Source: CAVWNR01 sp963756525 (lineage in GTDB: Bacteria > Actinomycetota > Actinomycetes > Mycobacteriales > Jatrophihabitantaceae). Taken from it: 64,000 nt of DNA. Shown here one piece after another: positions 1 to 7,765 of this stretch. The notes under the pieces are model-generated. The model ran no database searches and was not told the DNA's origin. It saw only the letters and a program-made list of their open reading frames with translations. The stretch lies in assembly GCA_963756525.1 (NCBI GenBank), contig CAVWNR010000001.1, forward strand, positions 1,054,001 through 1,118,000, in the 5' to 3' direction. Within the stretch, counting starts at the first letter, position 1. Every line of letters starts with the position of its first letter. The position numbers were made by a program, and so were the translations under genes.

Positions 1-138
1 ATCGACTGTACGGAGGGCAGGCCGCCGACGGACCTGCAGCGGCGCTACACCACCGTCTGCGACCCGCGGCTGAACCTGGACCAGCTGATGATCGTGCTCT
101 ACCACGTGGCGCAGCTGCCGATCGGCTCACCCGCGTAG
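1..138 (+). CDS. class II DAHP synthase, C-terminal fragment
   Basis: The first 45 codons of the window are open in frame 1 and end at TAG (136-138); the gene begins outside the window. The tail carries RRYTTVCDPRLN followed by a hydrophobic helix. This matches the end of class II 3-deoxy-7-phosphoheptulonate synthases, which finish with an RYE(T)xCDPRLN segment and a last helix. These enzymes condense phosphoenolpyruvate and erythrose 4-phosphate, the first step of the shikimate pathway or of an aromatic secondary-metabolite pathway. Only the tail is visible, so the primary and secondary-metabolism types cannot be told apart. The next gene starts 79 bp downstream with its own ribosome site. 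Confidence 0.7.
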   Translation: MDCTEGRPPTDLQRRYTTVCDPRLNLDQLMIVLYHVAQLPIGSPA

Positions 139-217
139 CGGCGGGCACCCAGCCCCACGTGGCAGGCTGGACGGATCACACCGCCGACGGTCGATCTGTC
201 GAGAGGAGGCGCACGCG

Positions 218-1111
218 ATGTCTGATCCCGCGGGCGCGCCGGCCCAGGATGCGCGGCTGCAGCGGTTCCAGGCGTCGCAGGTGCACACGTCGCTGCTCGG
301 CGTGGCCCCGGCGCTGAGCATCGGCGTGGTGGGATTCGAGCCGGTCGGCGAGGTGATGGGCTGCATCGTGCAGCAGATGGGCTGGCAGGGCTACGGCGGC
401 TGCGGCATGTGGATGGGACCCGGCTGGGGCGGCATGTACGGGCCGTCGACCACCGTGGCGTCCCGGTCGAGCCGGTTCGGCGGCTACGGCCCGTACGTCG
501 ACGCCCTGACCCGCGGCTACGACACCGCGCTCGGGCGGATGGTCGGCGAGGCGAAGGCGCTTGGCGCCGACGGCGTGGTCGGTGTGCGGCTCACCGTCGA
601 TCGGCTGCAGAACCAGACGCAGGAGTTCGTCGCGCTGGGGACGGCGGTGCGCGCGAACTCGCGGCGCCACCCGCCCACGCCGTTCACCACCGAGCTTCCC
701 GGCACCGACGTGGCGAAGCTGATGCTCGCCGGCTGGACGCCCGTGGCGATGCGGATCGGGCTGGAGGTCGCCATCCGCCATGACGACTACCAGACCCGGA
801 TGCAGGCCGGGTCGCGGCTGTTCAACACCGCCAACGTCGAGGTCACCGGCTACACCGAACTCGTCCAGCACAGCCGGGGGTTCGCGCGCGACCGGCTGCT
901 GCAGCACATCCGCAAGCTCGGCGCCGACGGCGTGGTCGTCTCCGACATGCGGCTGCGGATCTGGGAGATCGAGCCCGGCGAAGGGCACATCGACCATGTC
1001 GCCGAGGCGTCGATCACCGGCACCGCGATCGCCCGCTTCCGCCGGTCGGCCCGGCCGGCGAGCTCCACCTTGACCATGCTGCCGCTGCGAAACCGGGGTG
1101 CGAACCCATGA
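218..1111 (+). CDS. YbjQ-type heavy-metal-binding-domain protein, two domains
   Basis: 297 residues. Start chosen at ATG 218 because a strong GAGAGGAGG ribosome site lies about 9 bp upstream. Two related domains are visible. The first (about residues 25-150) ends in GADGVVGVRLTVDRL and EFVALGTAVRA; the second (about 165-280) has KLGADGVVVSDMRL and ends in TGTAIARF. This is the pattern of the YbjQ/UPF0145 'heavy-metal-binding' family; metal binding is a family label, not shown here. The first domain carries an unusual Gly/Met/Trp/Tyr-rich loop (about residues 50-72, GYGGCGMWMGPGWGGMYG). No signal peptide or membrane segment is seen. It overlaps the next, related gene by 4 bp (ATGA), so the two are probably co-translated. 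Confidence 0.8.
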   Translation: MSDPAGAPAQDARLQRFQASQVHTSLLGVAPALSIGVVGFEPVGEVMGCIVQQMGWQGYGGCGMWMGPGWGGMYGPSTTVASRSSRFGGYGPYVDALTRGYDTALGRMVGEAKALGADGVVGVRLTVDRLQNQTQEFVALGTAVRANSRRHPPTPFTTELPGTDVAKLMLAGWTPVAMRIGLEVAIRHDDYQTRMQAGSRLFNTANVEVTGYTELVQHSRGFARDRLLQHIRKLGADGVVVSDMRLRIWEIEPGEGHIDHVAEASITGTAIARFRRSARPASSTLTMLPLRNRGANP

Positions 1112-1965
1112 CCACCGACCCTGTGACCACAGACGCCGCGACCGTCGGCATCCCCGAAGACGCGATGGCCCGGCTCGCCGAGATGCGGCCCGGGCAGGCC
1201 ACCAGCCTGTTCACCTCCGACCTCACCGTCAACGAGTTCCTGCTCGTGCGCGAGGCAGGGTTTCGCCCGCTCGGCCTGGTGCTGGGCTCGAGCGTCTACC
1301 ACGTCGGGCTGCAGGTCGGCCGGTGGGGCAAGAACATGGAGCTCGACACCCTCTCGCAGGCGATGTACCACGCCCGGGAACTGGCGATGACCCGGATGGA
1401 GGCCGAGGCGGCCGCGCTCGGCGCCGACGGCATCGTCGGGGTGCGGCTGGACATCGAGTTCAAGGAGTTCGGCAACGACCTGGCCGAATTCATTGCCGTC
1501 GGCACGGCGGTGCACGCCGACGAGGCGCACCGCGACACGCCGGACGGGTTCAGCTGGCGCAACAACAAGCGCCAGCCGTTCACCTCCGACCTCTCCGGGC
1601 AGGACTTCTGGACTCTGCTGCAGGCCGGCTACGCCCCGCTCGGGATGACGATGGGCTCATGCGTCTACCACATCGCGCACCAGAAGTTCAGCCGGATGCT
1701 GGGCAACATCGGCCAGAACGTTGAGATTCCGCAGTTCACCCAGGCGCTCTACGAGGCCCGGGAGCTGGCGATGAGCCGCATGCAGGCCGAGGCGGAGGAG
1801 TTGCACGCCGAAGGGATCGTCGGCGTCCAGCTGCTCTCACTGCCGCACCGGTGGGGCGGGCACACCACCGAGTTCTTCGCAATCGGCACCGCGGTGCGAC
1901 CGATCCGCCCCGACCACCACATCGCGACGCCCACACTTGTGCTGCCGCTCACCGACCAGCCATGA
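1108..1965 (+). CDS. YbjQ-type heavy-metal-binding-domain protein, second paralogue
   Basis: 285 residues, start ATG inside the ATGA overlap with the upstream paralogue. Again two repeated domains: FTSDLTVNEFLLVREAGFRPLGLVLGSSVYH near residue 35 is echoed by FTSDLSGQDFWTLLQAGYAPLGMTMGSCVYH near residue 157. Each is followed by an A-ARELAM-RM-AEA helix and a GADGIVGVRL or AEGIVGVQL strand. The internal echo shows an ancient domain duplication; the gene pair shows a second one. The shared operon with a pirin gene gives no clear biochemical role. Function remains unknown beyond family membership. Confidence 0.8.
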   Translation: MTTDPVTTDAATVGIPEDAMARLAEMRPGQATSLFTSDLTVNEFLLVREAGFRPLGLVLGSSVYHVGLQVGRWGKNMELDTLSQAMYHARELAMTRMEAEAAALGADGIVGVRLDIEFKEFGNDLAEFIAVGTAVHADEAHRDTPDGFSWRNNKRQPFTSDLSGQDFWTLLQAGYAPLGMTMGSCVYHIAHQKFSRMLGNIGQNVEIPQFTQALYEARELAMSRMQAEAEELHAEGIVGVQLLSLPHRWGGHTTEFFAIGTAVRPIRPDHHIATPTLVLPLTDQP

Positions 1966-2927
1966 GCAACCTCGACCGCACGCCGGACCTCTCCCGGTGC
2001 GGCGGGCGGGTCGACGTCGCGACACGTCCGGTGCACGAGGTCTTCGCCGGCCGCGAGGTGCTGCTCGGCGAGAGCACCCAGGTGCGCCGCCTGCTGCCCA
2101 ACCTGGGCCGCCGGTTGGTCGGGCCGTGGTGCTTCGTCGACCACTACGGTCCCGACGACATCGCTGCCGGGCCGGGGATGCAGGTGCCGCCGCATCCGCA
2201 CATCGGCCTGCAGACGGTGAGCTGGCTGATCGACGGCGTCGTACACCATCGCGACAGCCTGGGCAGCGACCAGGTGATCGCCCCGGGGCAGCTCGGGCTG
2301 ATGACGGCCGGGCGCGGGATCGCGCACGCCGAGCAGTCGCCGGTCCGTCACCCGGCCCTGCTGCACGGCGTGCAGCTGTGGGTGGCGCTTCCTCGTGCGG
2401 CCCGCGGCGTCGCCCCGTCATGGGACTTCCACGCCGACCTGCCGGTGATGTCGGAGGCGAAGCTCGCCGCGACGCTGCTCATGGGCTCGCTTGCCGGTGC
2501 GTCCTCGCCGGGGCGTGCCCATTCGCCGCTCGTCGGCGTCGACCTGGTGCTGGCCGCCGGCGCCGACACGCTGCTGCCGCTGGAGCCCGACTTCGAGCAC
2601 GCGGTGCTCGTCATGTCCGGCGCGCTCGAGGTCGACCGGGTCGGGCTCGCTCCCGGCTCGCTGCTGTATCTGGGCTGTGGACGCCGGGACGTGCGGCTCG
2701 CCGCGGCGTCGTCGGCGCGGGCGATGTTGCTCGGCGGCGAACCGTTCGCCGAGCAGATCGTCATGTGGTGGAACTTCGTCGCGCCCACCGCCGAGGAGAT
2801 CGCCGGGGCCCGGCAGGAGTGGATGGCGGGCGACTCGTTCGGCGTGGTCAACGGGTACGACGGCGAGCGCCTCGCTGCGCCACCGCTGCCGCCGGGGCGA
2901 CTCAAGCCGGGCGGCCGGGCGCGCTGA
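1962..2927 (+). CDS. pirin family protein
   Basis: 321 residues from ATG 1962, which overlaps the previous stop (ATGA); an open frame extends further upstream, but only this start fits the operon. The N-terminal half has the pirin cupin signature: PWCFVDHYGPD, then PPHPHIGLQTVSWLIDG, then H-DSLGSDQVI-PGQLGLMTAGRGIAHAEQS. The His, His and Glu metal ligands of the iron-binding cupin are present. A second cupin-like half follows and ends with the typical QEW segment. Pirins are cytoplasmic non-haem-iron proteins, some with quercetinase-like activity; the substrate here is unknown. It is the last gene of the operon and runs into the convergent P450 gene with only 6 bp between stops. Confidence 0.88.
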   Translation: MSNLDRTPDLSRCGGRVDVATRPVHEVFAGREVLLGESTQVRRLLPNLGRRLVGPWCFVDHYGPDDIAAGPGMQVPPHPHIGLQTVSWLIDGVVHHRDSLGSDQVIAPGQLGLMTAGRGIAHAEQSPVRHPALLHGVQLWVALPRAARGVAPSWDFHADLPVMSEAKLAATLLMGSLAGASSPGRAHSPLVGVDLVLAAGADTLLPLEPDFEHAVLVMSGALEVDRVGLAPGSLLYLGCGRRDVRLAAASSARAMLLGGEPFAEQIVMWWNFVAPTAEEIAGARQEWMAGDSFGVVNGYDGERLAAPPLPPGRLKPGGRAR

Positions 2928-2933
2928 GCGCAG

Positions 2934-4250
2934 TCAGCTCCATCGGATCGGTAGGCGCTTGACGCCGCGCTGGAAGTTCGACCGCAGCAGGCTCGGCTCG
3001 TCGGTGGGCTCGAGCCAGCGGGTCCGGCTGAGCAGCTCGTGGAACAGCGAACGCATCTGCATCCGTGCCAGATGCGCACCGAGGCAGAAGTGCGGGCCGT
3101 GCCCGAAGACCAGGTGGTTGTTCGGCGCGCGCGTCAGGTGGAAGTCGGCGGCCCGCTCGAACACCGACGGGTCGCGGTTGGCGGCGATGAACGACACCAC
3201 GACTTTCTCGCCTTCTCGGACAGGTGTCTCGCCGATGTGCGCGTCGCGGACGGCGGTGCGCCGGAACACCATTACAGGCGTCCACCAGCGCAGCATCTCC
3301 TCGACCGCGCCGGGCATCAGCTGCAGGTTCGCGCGCAGCTCGCGCTGCGCCTGCGGGTGGACCAGCAGAGCCTGCATGCCGCCGGGAAGGCCGTTGCGCA
3401 GCGTCTCGTTGCCGGCGACCGTGAAGAGCCAGAACATGTTCTCGAACTCCTCGATCGTGATCCGGCCGCCTTCCTCGTCGAGCTGTGCGAGCAGGATCGA
3501 CATGACGTCGTCCCCGGGCCTTGCACGCTTAGCCTCGGCGAGCAGGTGCGCGTAGCGGTAGAGGTCCGGCATGCCGTCGCGGCTGCGGGGGTCGGGCAGC
3601 AGTCCGTCGTTGTCGGGCCGCGGACGAAGCGCCAATGCCTCGCGAGCCAGCGCGGTGCCGGCGTCGGCGTCGAACGCCGATGAGCTTGCGTAGTCCGGGT
3701 CGAGGAAGCCGATCACCCGGTTGGACCAGTCGAACATCAGCCACCGGTCCTCGGCGGGCACGCCGAGCACGTCGGCGAGCGTGAGCAGCGGCAGGTCGGC
3801 GGCGACCTCCTTGGCGAAGTCGCATTCGTGCGGGCCGGCGAGCATGCGATCGACGATGTTGCGCGCGTGCTGCGCGATGCGCTCCTCCAGCTTGGCCACC
3901 GCGCGCGGCGTGAACGACTTGCCGACCAGCCGTCGCAGCCGGGCGTGCTCCGGCGGGTCCATGTTGAGCATCATTCGCTGCACGTAGCGCAGATCCTCGT
4001 CGGACTTCGGGTCGCGAATCTGCGTCGCGCCGGCGGCCGAGGAGAAAGTCGCCGGGTCCCTAAGGACGCCGGTGACCAGTGCGTGGTCGAGCACCAGGTG
4101 GTAGCCCGGGCCGGCCGGCAGGCCCGGCAGCTCCGGCTCGTCCATCCACGCCACCGGGCCCTGCGCGCGCAGCGCTTCGATCAGGTCGAACGGCACGCCC
4201 GTCACGTAGCTGCGCGGGTCGTGCAGCGCGCTCGCGTCGACGGCGGTCAT
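2934..4250 (-). CDS. cytochrome P450
   Basis: 438 residues, normal for a soluble bacterial P450. Visible motifs: the haem-binding loop FGHGPHFCLGAHLARMQ near the C-terminus with the Cys thiolate ligand; the K-helix ExxR in EEMLRWW; and the I-helix AGNETLRN, where Asn-Glu-Thr replaces the usual AG(D/E)xT spacing. No membrane anchor, so a class I enzyme needing ferredoxin and reductase from elsewhere is likely. The gene overlaps by 4 bp the remnant of an alpha/beta-hydrolase gene upstream, suggesting a former two-gene oxidation/hydrolysis unit. Substrate cannot be predicted. Convergent with the pirin gene. Confidence 0.92.
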   Translation of the reverse strand: MTAVDASALHDPRSYVTGVPFDLIEALRAQGPVAWMDEPELPGLPAGPGYHLVLDHALVTGVLRDPATFSSAAGATQIRDPKSDEDLRYVQRMMLNMDPPEHARLRRLVGKSFTPRAVAKLEERIAQHARNIVDRMLAGPHECDFAKEVAADLPLLTLADVLGVPAEDRWLMFDWSNRVIGFLDPDYASSSAFDADAGTALAREALALRPRPDNDGLLPDPRSRDGMPDLYRYAHLLAEAKRARPGDDVMSILLAQLDEEGGRITIEEFENMFWLFTVAGNETLRNGLPGGMQALLVHPQAQRELRANLQLMPGAVEEMLRWWTPVMVFRRTAVRDAHIGETPVREGEKVVVSFIAANRDPSVFERAADFHLTRAPNNHLVFGHGPHFCLGAHLARMQMRSLFHELLSRTRWLEPTDEPSLLRSNFQRGVKRLPIRWS

Positions 4251-4468
4251 GCCGGGATTGCGGAGAGGGTCTTCTCGACGCTGGTAACGAGCGCGACCGG
4301 CGTCTCGAACATCGAGTAATGACCAGCGTTGGCAAGCAGTTCCAGCTCGCCGGACGGCAGGTGCCGCAGCCAGCTGCCTTTCATCGTCTGCTCGCCGAGC
4401 GCTCCGTCATGCTGGTCCACGATCACCCTCACCGGGCCGCGCCCGACCACCGTGTGCGGAATCGTCAT
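4247..4468 (-). pseudogene. alpha/beta hydrolase remnant with large internal deletion
   Basis: The 73-residue product joins an N-terminal hydrolase strand (HTVVGRGPVRVIV) directly to a C-terminal segment (DQHDGALGEQTMKGSWLRHL, then ELELLANAGHYSMFETPVAL). In intact alpha/beta hydrolases these lie some 200 residues apart, with the nucleophile elbow between them. The Ser nucleophile and the acid region are gone, while the His-bearing NAGHY loop remains. The reading frame is preserved across the junction, which falls at a V-I-V motif that ends both segments. It overlaps the P450 gene by 4 bp. It cannot be an active hydrolase; whether it is still made is unknown. Confidence 0.65.
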
Positions 4469-4493
4469 GCTCGGCTCCTTCCCGCTCGCGGCT

Positions 4494-4508
4494 GAAACTA
4501 TGAGTTTC
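4494..4508. promoter_or_regulatory. short inverted repeat in a divergent promoter region
   Basis: GAAACT-atg-AGTTTC is a 6-bp perfect inverted repeat in the 56-bp gap between the leftward hydrolase/P450 unit and the rightward MmcQ/YjbR gene. It is AT-rich against the local background and placed where an operator for either promoter would sit. The binding protein is unknown and the repeat is short enough to be chance. Confidence 0.3.
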
Positions 4509-4524
4509 GTGCGATTGTGGACCG

Positions 4525-4863
4525 ATGAGCCGGTTGGATCAGGCGACTTCGCTTGCCCTCTCGCTGCCCGAGACGACCGAGCAGGACCACCACGGCATGA
4601 TCTCCTTTCGGGTGCGCGGCAAGATCTTCGCGACGGTGCCGGACGATGACCACATCCGGATCATGGTCGGCGAAGACGAGATACATGCCGCCGTGGCCGA
4701 GCACCCGGAGGCGTGTGCCGAGTTCTACTGGGGTTCACGCCTGGCTTGCGTCGTCGTCGAGCTGGACCGCATCGGCCTTGTCGTGCTCCGCCAACTGCTC
4801 ACCGAGGCCTGGCTGGGTAAGGCTCCGCGGGCCACCGCAGCCGCCTTCCTCGACGCGACCTGA
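4525..4863 (+). CDS. MmcQ/YjbR family protein
   Basis: 112 residues, the usual length for the family. The order of elements fits: LALSLPETTEQDHHGMISFRVRGKIFATV at the N-terminus, a middle strand, then a C-terminal helix TEAWLGKAPRATAAAF. These small cytoplasmic proteins have a CyaY-like fold and are often labelled DNA-binding, although their role is poorly defined. Start ATG 4525 was chosen from the family N-terminus; no strong ribosome site is visible. It is divergent from the P450/hydrolase unit and stands alone. Confidence 0.8.
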   Translation: MSRLDQATSLALSLPETTEQDHHGMISFRVRGKIFATVPDDDHIRIMVGEDEIHAAVAEHPEACAEFYWGSRLACVVVELDRIGLVVLRQLLTEAWLGKAPRATAAAFLDAT

Positions 4864-4895
4864 CCAGCGCGGCGCGTCGTCGCCCTTGTACTGGA

Positions 4896-6203
4896 CTACG
4901 GCGGAGCGGGAGTGCTGGGATCGTGCATGCTGTTGCGGATCGGCTTTTGATCGGGGTCGACGTGTGGTGGGGGGATCCATTCGGGCAGGCCGTCGGTCAT
5001 GCGCACGTGCCAGCCGCGGCGTTCGAAGTTGCGGTGGTGGTGTCCGCACAGCAGGGTGAGGTTGTCGGTCTCGGTGAGCCCGTCGTCGAGCCAGTCGATG
5101 ACGTGATGGGCCTGGCACCAGGCGGGCGGGTAGTCACATCCGGGGAAGGAGCAGCCGCCGTCGCGGGCGGCGAGCGCGATCCGCTGCCCGGCCGACGCGG
5201 TGCGCCGGGCGCGGCCGTAGTCCAGGATGCCGCCGGTGGTGTCGCGCAGGACGGTGTAGATGCTGGCTTGGTCGGCTAGGCGCAGCGCGTCGCGGACCGG
5301 GACCAGACCGCCGTGCCCGGTCGTCGCGTAGCCGTGGCCGGTGTGGGCCTGTTCGGGGGTCAGGGTGAACAGCACGGTCGCCGGGGTGCCGCCGCGGTCG
5401 GGCAGCGTGCCGGAGTGCAGCAGCCGCTGCGCGCAGTCGGTGAGCGCGTCGTGCAGCCGCTGCCCGGCGGTGCGGGTATCCGGCCCGTCCGGGCCGGTCG
5501 GGCGGGGCGCGGCGAGCGGGTCGAGCACCGCCTGCCACGCGGCGAGGGATTCCGGGGTCAGGTGAGCCCGGAGTTCGCCGGTGCCGTCCCGGTTCGGGGT
5601 CAGCGCCGCGTGCCGGGTCCGCTCGTGGTCGGCGTGCTCGGTGAGGGTGCCGTCCGGGTCCAGGCGCGCGGTGATCAGCGCGGCCAGCTTGGCCAGCAGG
5701 TCGGGGTCGAACTGTGCGGCGTCGCCGACCAGCCGCTGCTCGACGGCGGGCCCGTGTTCGAGTTGCACCGCGGCGGGCAGCCGTGCCACGCAGCGGGTGA
5801 TCACCCGCGCCTGCTCCGGGCTGATCGCGCCGTCGGCTTGCGCCGCGGCCACGGCCGGGAAGATCGGGGGCAGCGGTTCGCCGGTCACCGCGCGGCGCGG
5901 GCCGAGGTCAACCGCGGCGGCGTAGCGAGCGGTCGCCTCCCGGGGCGAGAGCCGCAGCGTCTCGCGGAGCAGGGTCTTGGTGTCCCGGCAGCCGCGCTCG
6001 CCGGCCATCCCGCGGCTGTCGAGTTCGGCGATCAGCCGATGGTCGTGCACCGGCAGCCGCCGCCGCTGCACCTCGACCCCGCGCAGCAGCGCCAACAGAT
6101 CGTCGGCGGACAGCGCGGTGAGGTTCAGCGTGGCGAGGTCGTCGACCACCTCCGCCAGCCGGCCGAGGATCTCCTCGACCGGGTCGGCGACGTCGACTGA
6201 CAT
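4896..6203 (-). CDS. DUF222 / 13E12-repeat-type HNH endonuclease domain protein
   Basis: 435 residues. The N-terminal two-thirds is the helical DUF222 region, with LARLPAAVQLEHGPAVEQRL-type helices. The C-terminus is an HNH nuclease module: CSFPGCDYPPAWCQAHHVIDW, then NLTLLCGHHHRNFERRGWHV. Four Cys positions and the His-His/Asn/His core are intact, so a metal-dependent nuclease is plausible. The family is abundant in actinobacteria and related to the mycobacterial REP13E12 proteins; its role is not settled. The start at 6203 lies only 13 bp from a LexA-type SOS box, so damage-inducible expression is expected. A TACACT hexamer about 6 bp before the ATG suggests a leaderless message. Confidence 0.88.
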   Translation of the reverse strand: MSVDVADPVEEILGRLAEVVDDLATLNLTALSADDLLALLRGVEVQRRRLPVHDHRLIAELDSRGMAGERGCRDTKTLLRETLRLSPREATARYAAAVDLGPRRAVTGEPLPPIFPAVAAAQADGAISPEQARVITRCVARLPAAVQLEHGPAVEQRLVGDAAQFDPDLLAKLAALITARLDPDGTLTEHADHERTRHAALTPNRDGTGELRAHLTPESLAAWQAVLDPLAAPRPTGPDGPDTRTAGQRLHDALTDCAQRLLHSGTLPDRGGTPATVLFTLTPEQAHTGHGYATTGHGGLVPVRDALRLADQASIYTVLRDTTGGILDYGRARRTASAGQRIALAARDGGCSFPGCDYPPAWCQAHHVIDWLDDGLTETDNLTLLCGHHHRNFERRGWHVRMTDGLPEWIPPPHVDPDQKPIRNSMHDPSTPAPP

Positions 6204-6215
6204 GCCTCAAGTGTA

Positions 6216-6231
6216 TCGAACACATGTTCGT
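6216..6231 (-). promoter_or_regulatory. LexA/SOS box of the HNH gene
   Basis: TCGAACACATGTTCGT on the + strand fits the mycobacterial/actinobacterial SOS consensus TCGAAC-N4-GTTCGA at 11 of 12 fixed positions. It lies 13-28 bp upstream of the HNH gene start, next to a TACACT -10-like hexamer (6210-6215, minus strand). Bound LexA would block the promoter. As I recall, 13E12-family genes are among LexA-controlled genes in mycobacteria, which agrees with this arrangement. Confidence 0.75.
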
Positions 6232-6236
6232 ATGGC

Positions 6237-6271
6237 AAGAGATTTGCCTAGCGAAATAAGGCAAATCTCTT
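6237..6271. repeat. 13-bp perfect inverted repeat beside the SOS box
   Basis: AAGAGATTTGCCT (6237-6249) and AGGCAAATCTCTT (6259-6271) are perfect inverse complements around a 9-nt AT-rich loop. The element lies 5 bp from the SOS box and 84 bp beyond the stop of the leftward acyltransferase gene. It could be that gene's terminator, an operator for the HNH promoter, or a recombination site. Its low GC content stands out from the surroundings. Confidence 0.6.
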
Positions 6272-6355
6272 AAGGCAGCGACGGCGGCCGGCCCGAAGAC
6301 CAACTCCTCGTCGCTGCAAGCTTTTCAAAACCACAGCGGCGCCGCAGGATCGAGG

Positions 6356-7033
6356 TCAGCTCTCGGTCCGCGAGCTGTCAGCGGCGAGCCGACGGTACGC
6401 CGCGGCTGTCGGCCGCCTGCGCGGAACCGCATACGGCGCGCCGTCGCGGATCTCGGCCATGATCCGCTTGGTGAAGCTGATCGCCGACTCGCCGGGCGCA
6501 GGCTGCCCACCGGCCGGTTCGAAGAACTCGACGCAGAGACGCGGCCGTTTCGGGAAGCGCACGATATCGACCACCCCGGTCGCCCGCGCACACACGACCC
6601 GCGGGGCGGGGTCGGAGAGCGCGAGCCGCCCTGCCCCGCTGTGTACGCGGGTCGGCGCGCCGCGGGAGATCGTCCCCTCCGGAAAGAGCCCGACGCAGGC
6701 GCCGCCGCGCAGTGCGGTGATCGCCGCGGTGAGCGCCTCGAAGTCGGCGCGGCCCCGCTCGATCGGGATCTGCCCCATCCCGTCGAGGATTCGGGCAAGA
6801 ACCGGGTTCTTCCACAGCGACGCCTTCGCCAGCGCGTGCAACTGCCGGCGACCGGCCGCGACGCCGAGCACGATCGGATCCCAGTGGCTGTCGTGATTGG
6901 CCACCAGCAGCATCGCGCCCGGACGAAGCAGATGGTCCGCGCCGCGCACCGTCAGCCGCCCCCAGATACGCACGATGGGCGAGGCGAGCGCCATCACGGC
7001 ACGGTAGGTCAGCGACCTCCTCGGCAGGTTCAC
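6356..7033 (-). CDS. 1-acylglycerol-3-phosphate acyltransferase (PlsC-like)
   Basis: 225 residues from GTG 7033, chosen because GAGGA lies about 8 bp upstream and because the longer open frame runs back through the upstream ChrB-like gene. Acyltransferase block I is VANHDSHWDPIVLG (the NHX4D catalytic motif), block II is IPIERGRADF, and block III is GLFPEGTISRG. One hydrophobic stretch near the N-terminus (residues 7-20) could associate with the membrane. The family transfers acyl groups to lysophosphatidate in phospholipid synthesis; the precise substrate is not known here. It lies 34 bp downstream of the ChrB-like gene in the same direction. Confidence 0.85.
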   Translation of the reverse strand: MNLPRRSLTYRAVMALASPIVRIWGRLTVRGADHLLRPGAMLLVANHDSHWDPIVLGVAAGRRQLHALAKASLWKNPVLARILDGMGQIPIERGRADFEALTAAITALRGGACVGLFPEGTISRGAPTRVHSGAGRLALSDPAPRVVCARATGVVDIVRFPKRPRLCVEFFEPAGGQPAPGESAISFTKRIMAEIRDGAPYAVPRRRPTAAAYRRLAADSSRTES

Positions 7034-7067
7034 CGGGACATCCTCGCAAAGCGCCGCGGCGACGCGC

Positions 7068-7679
7068 TCATCCGACCTCGCCGTCGGCGCTGCGCCGGTC
7101 GTAGACCTCGGCCTCGAACTGTTCCAGCAGCGCCTCGCAGTCGGCGACCTTGGCGCGGGCCTCGTCGCGCCCTTCGGCGCCGAGCCAGTCGCGCGACTCG
7201 ACCTTGGTGAGCCACCGGCGCAGCTTCTCAAGGTCCTGGCGGATCTCCTCCGCCTCTTCGAAGGTGTAGTTCTGCCGGAAGCGTTCGAATTCGATCTCCT
7301 TGACGAACTTCGTGTCGCACTCCTCCACGATCTCCGCGTACTCCTTCGCCGAATTGGCCCGGAAGCCATCCACGAACCGCTGCCGCGCCTCGTCTTCGAC
7401 GTCGCGCAGGGTGAGGAAGATGCTCGATCCGTCGAGCTCGTCGATCCGAGCGCGGACCCGGGCGAGGCTGTCCCGCAAGTCGTCGCGGTCCGGGAGCACG
7501 CAGACCGCCTGCTGCACGTAGAGCCCGCCGAGCCGCTTCAGGTCGCGCCACACCGCGACCCGAGCCCTGGACGACTCGCTCGGGACGCGGTAGATGAGCA
7601 TCAGCCACTGCTCGGGCGCTGTGGATTCTCCGGCGGACTGCGCCGGACGTCGCCGGGTACGGCGATCTCGGGGCGGCAC
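7068..7679 (-). CDS. ChrB N-terminal-domain protein
   Basis: 203 residues from a GTG start; a shorter form from ATG 7601 would remove a conserved Trp. The core QWLMLIYRVPSESSRARVAV, then WRDLKRLGGLYVQQAVCVLP, matches the N-terminal domain of ChrB (chromate-resistance regulator). A long charged helical region follows (FVDGFRANSAKEYAEIVEEC, FEEAEEIRQDLEKLRRWLTK). The second ChrB domain is absent and no ChrA chromate transporter lies nearby, so chromate resistance should not be assumed. It is divergent from the membrane pair at 7766-8760 and probably shares a transcript with the acyltransferase. Confidence 0.75.
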   Translation of the reverse strand: MPPRDRRTRRRPAQSAGESTAPEQWLMLIYRVPSESSRARVAVWRDLKRLGGLYVQQAVCVLPDRDDLRDSLARVRARIDELDGSSIFLTLRDVEDEARQRFVDGFRANSAKEYAEIVEECDTKFVKEIEFERFRQNYTFEEAEEIRQDLEKLRRWLTKVESRDWLGAEGRDEARAKVADCEALLEQFEAEVYDRRSADGEVG

Positions 7680-7698
7680 GTGCCGACGGTATCCCGGC

Positions 7699-7726
7699 TT
7701 GACGGCGCAGGCATGTCGTAACTATC
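7699..7726 (+). promoter_or_regulatory. possible promoter for the membrane pair
   Basis: TTGACG at 7699-7704, then 16 bp, then ACTATC at 7721-7726, in the gap between the divergent ChrB-like gene and the COG4280-like gene. The -35 hexamer is good and the -10 is weak. Placement only; no other support. Confidence 0.3.
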
Positions 7727-7765
7727 GTTGCATGAAACACCTGCTACATGGACGGGAGCGCGGTT

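Noticed and set aside
176..997. Leftward open frame of 273 codons opposite the first YbjQ gene.
   Set aside because: Shadow of the real gene; no start context and no recognisable motifs.
4896..6203. HNH gene as a homing endonuclease or intein.
   Set aside because: It is a free-standing DUF222-HNH protein with no intein splice motifs and no host gene.
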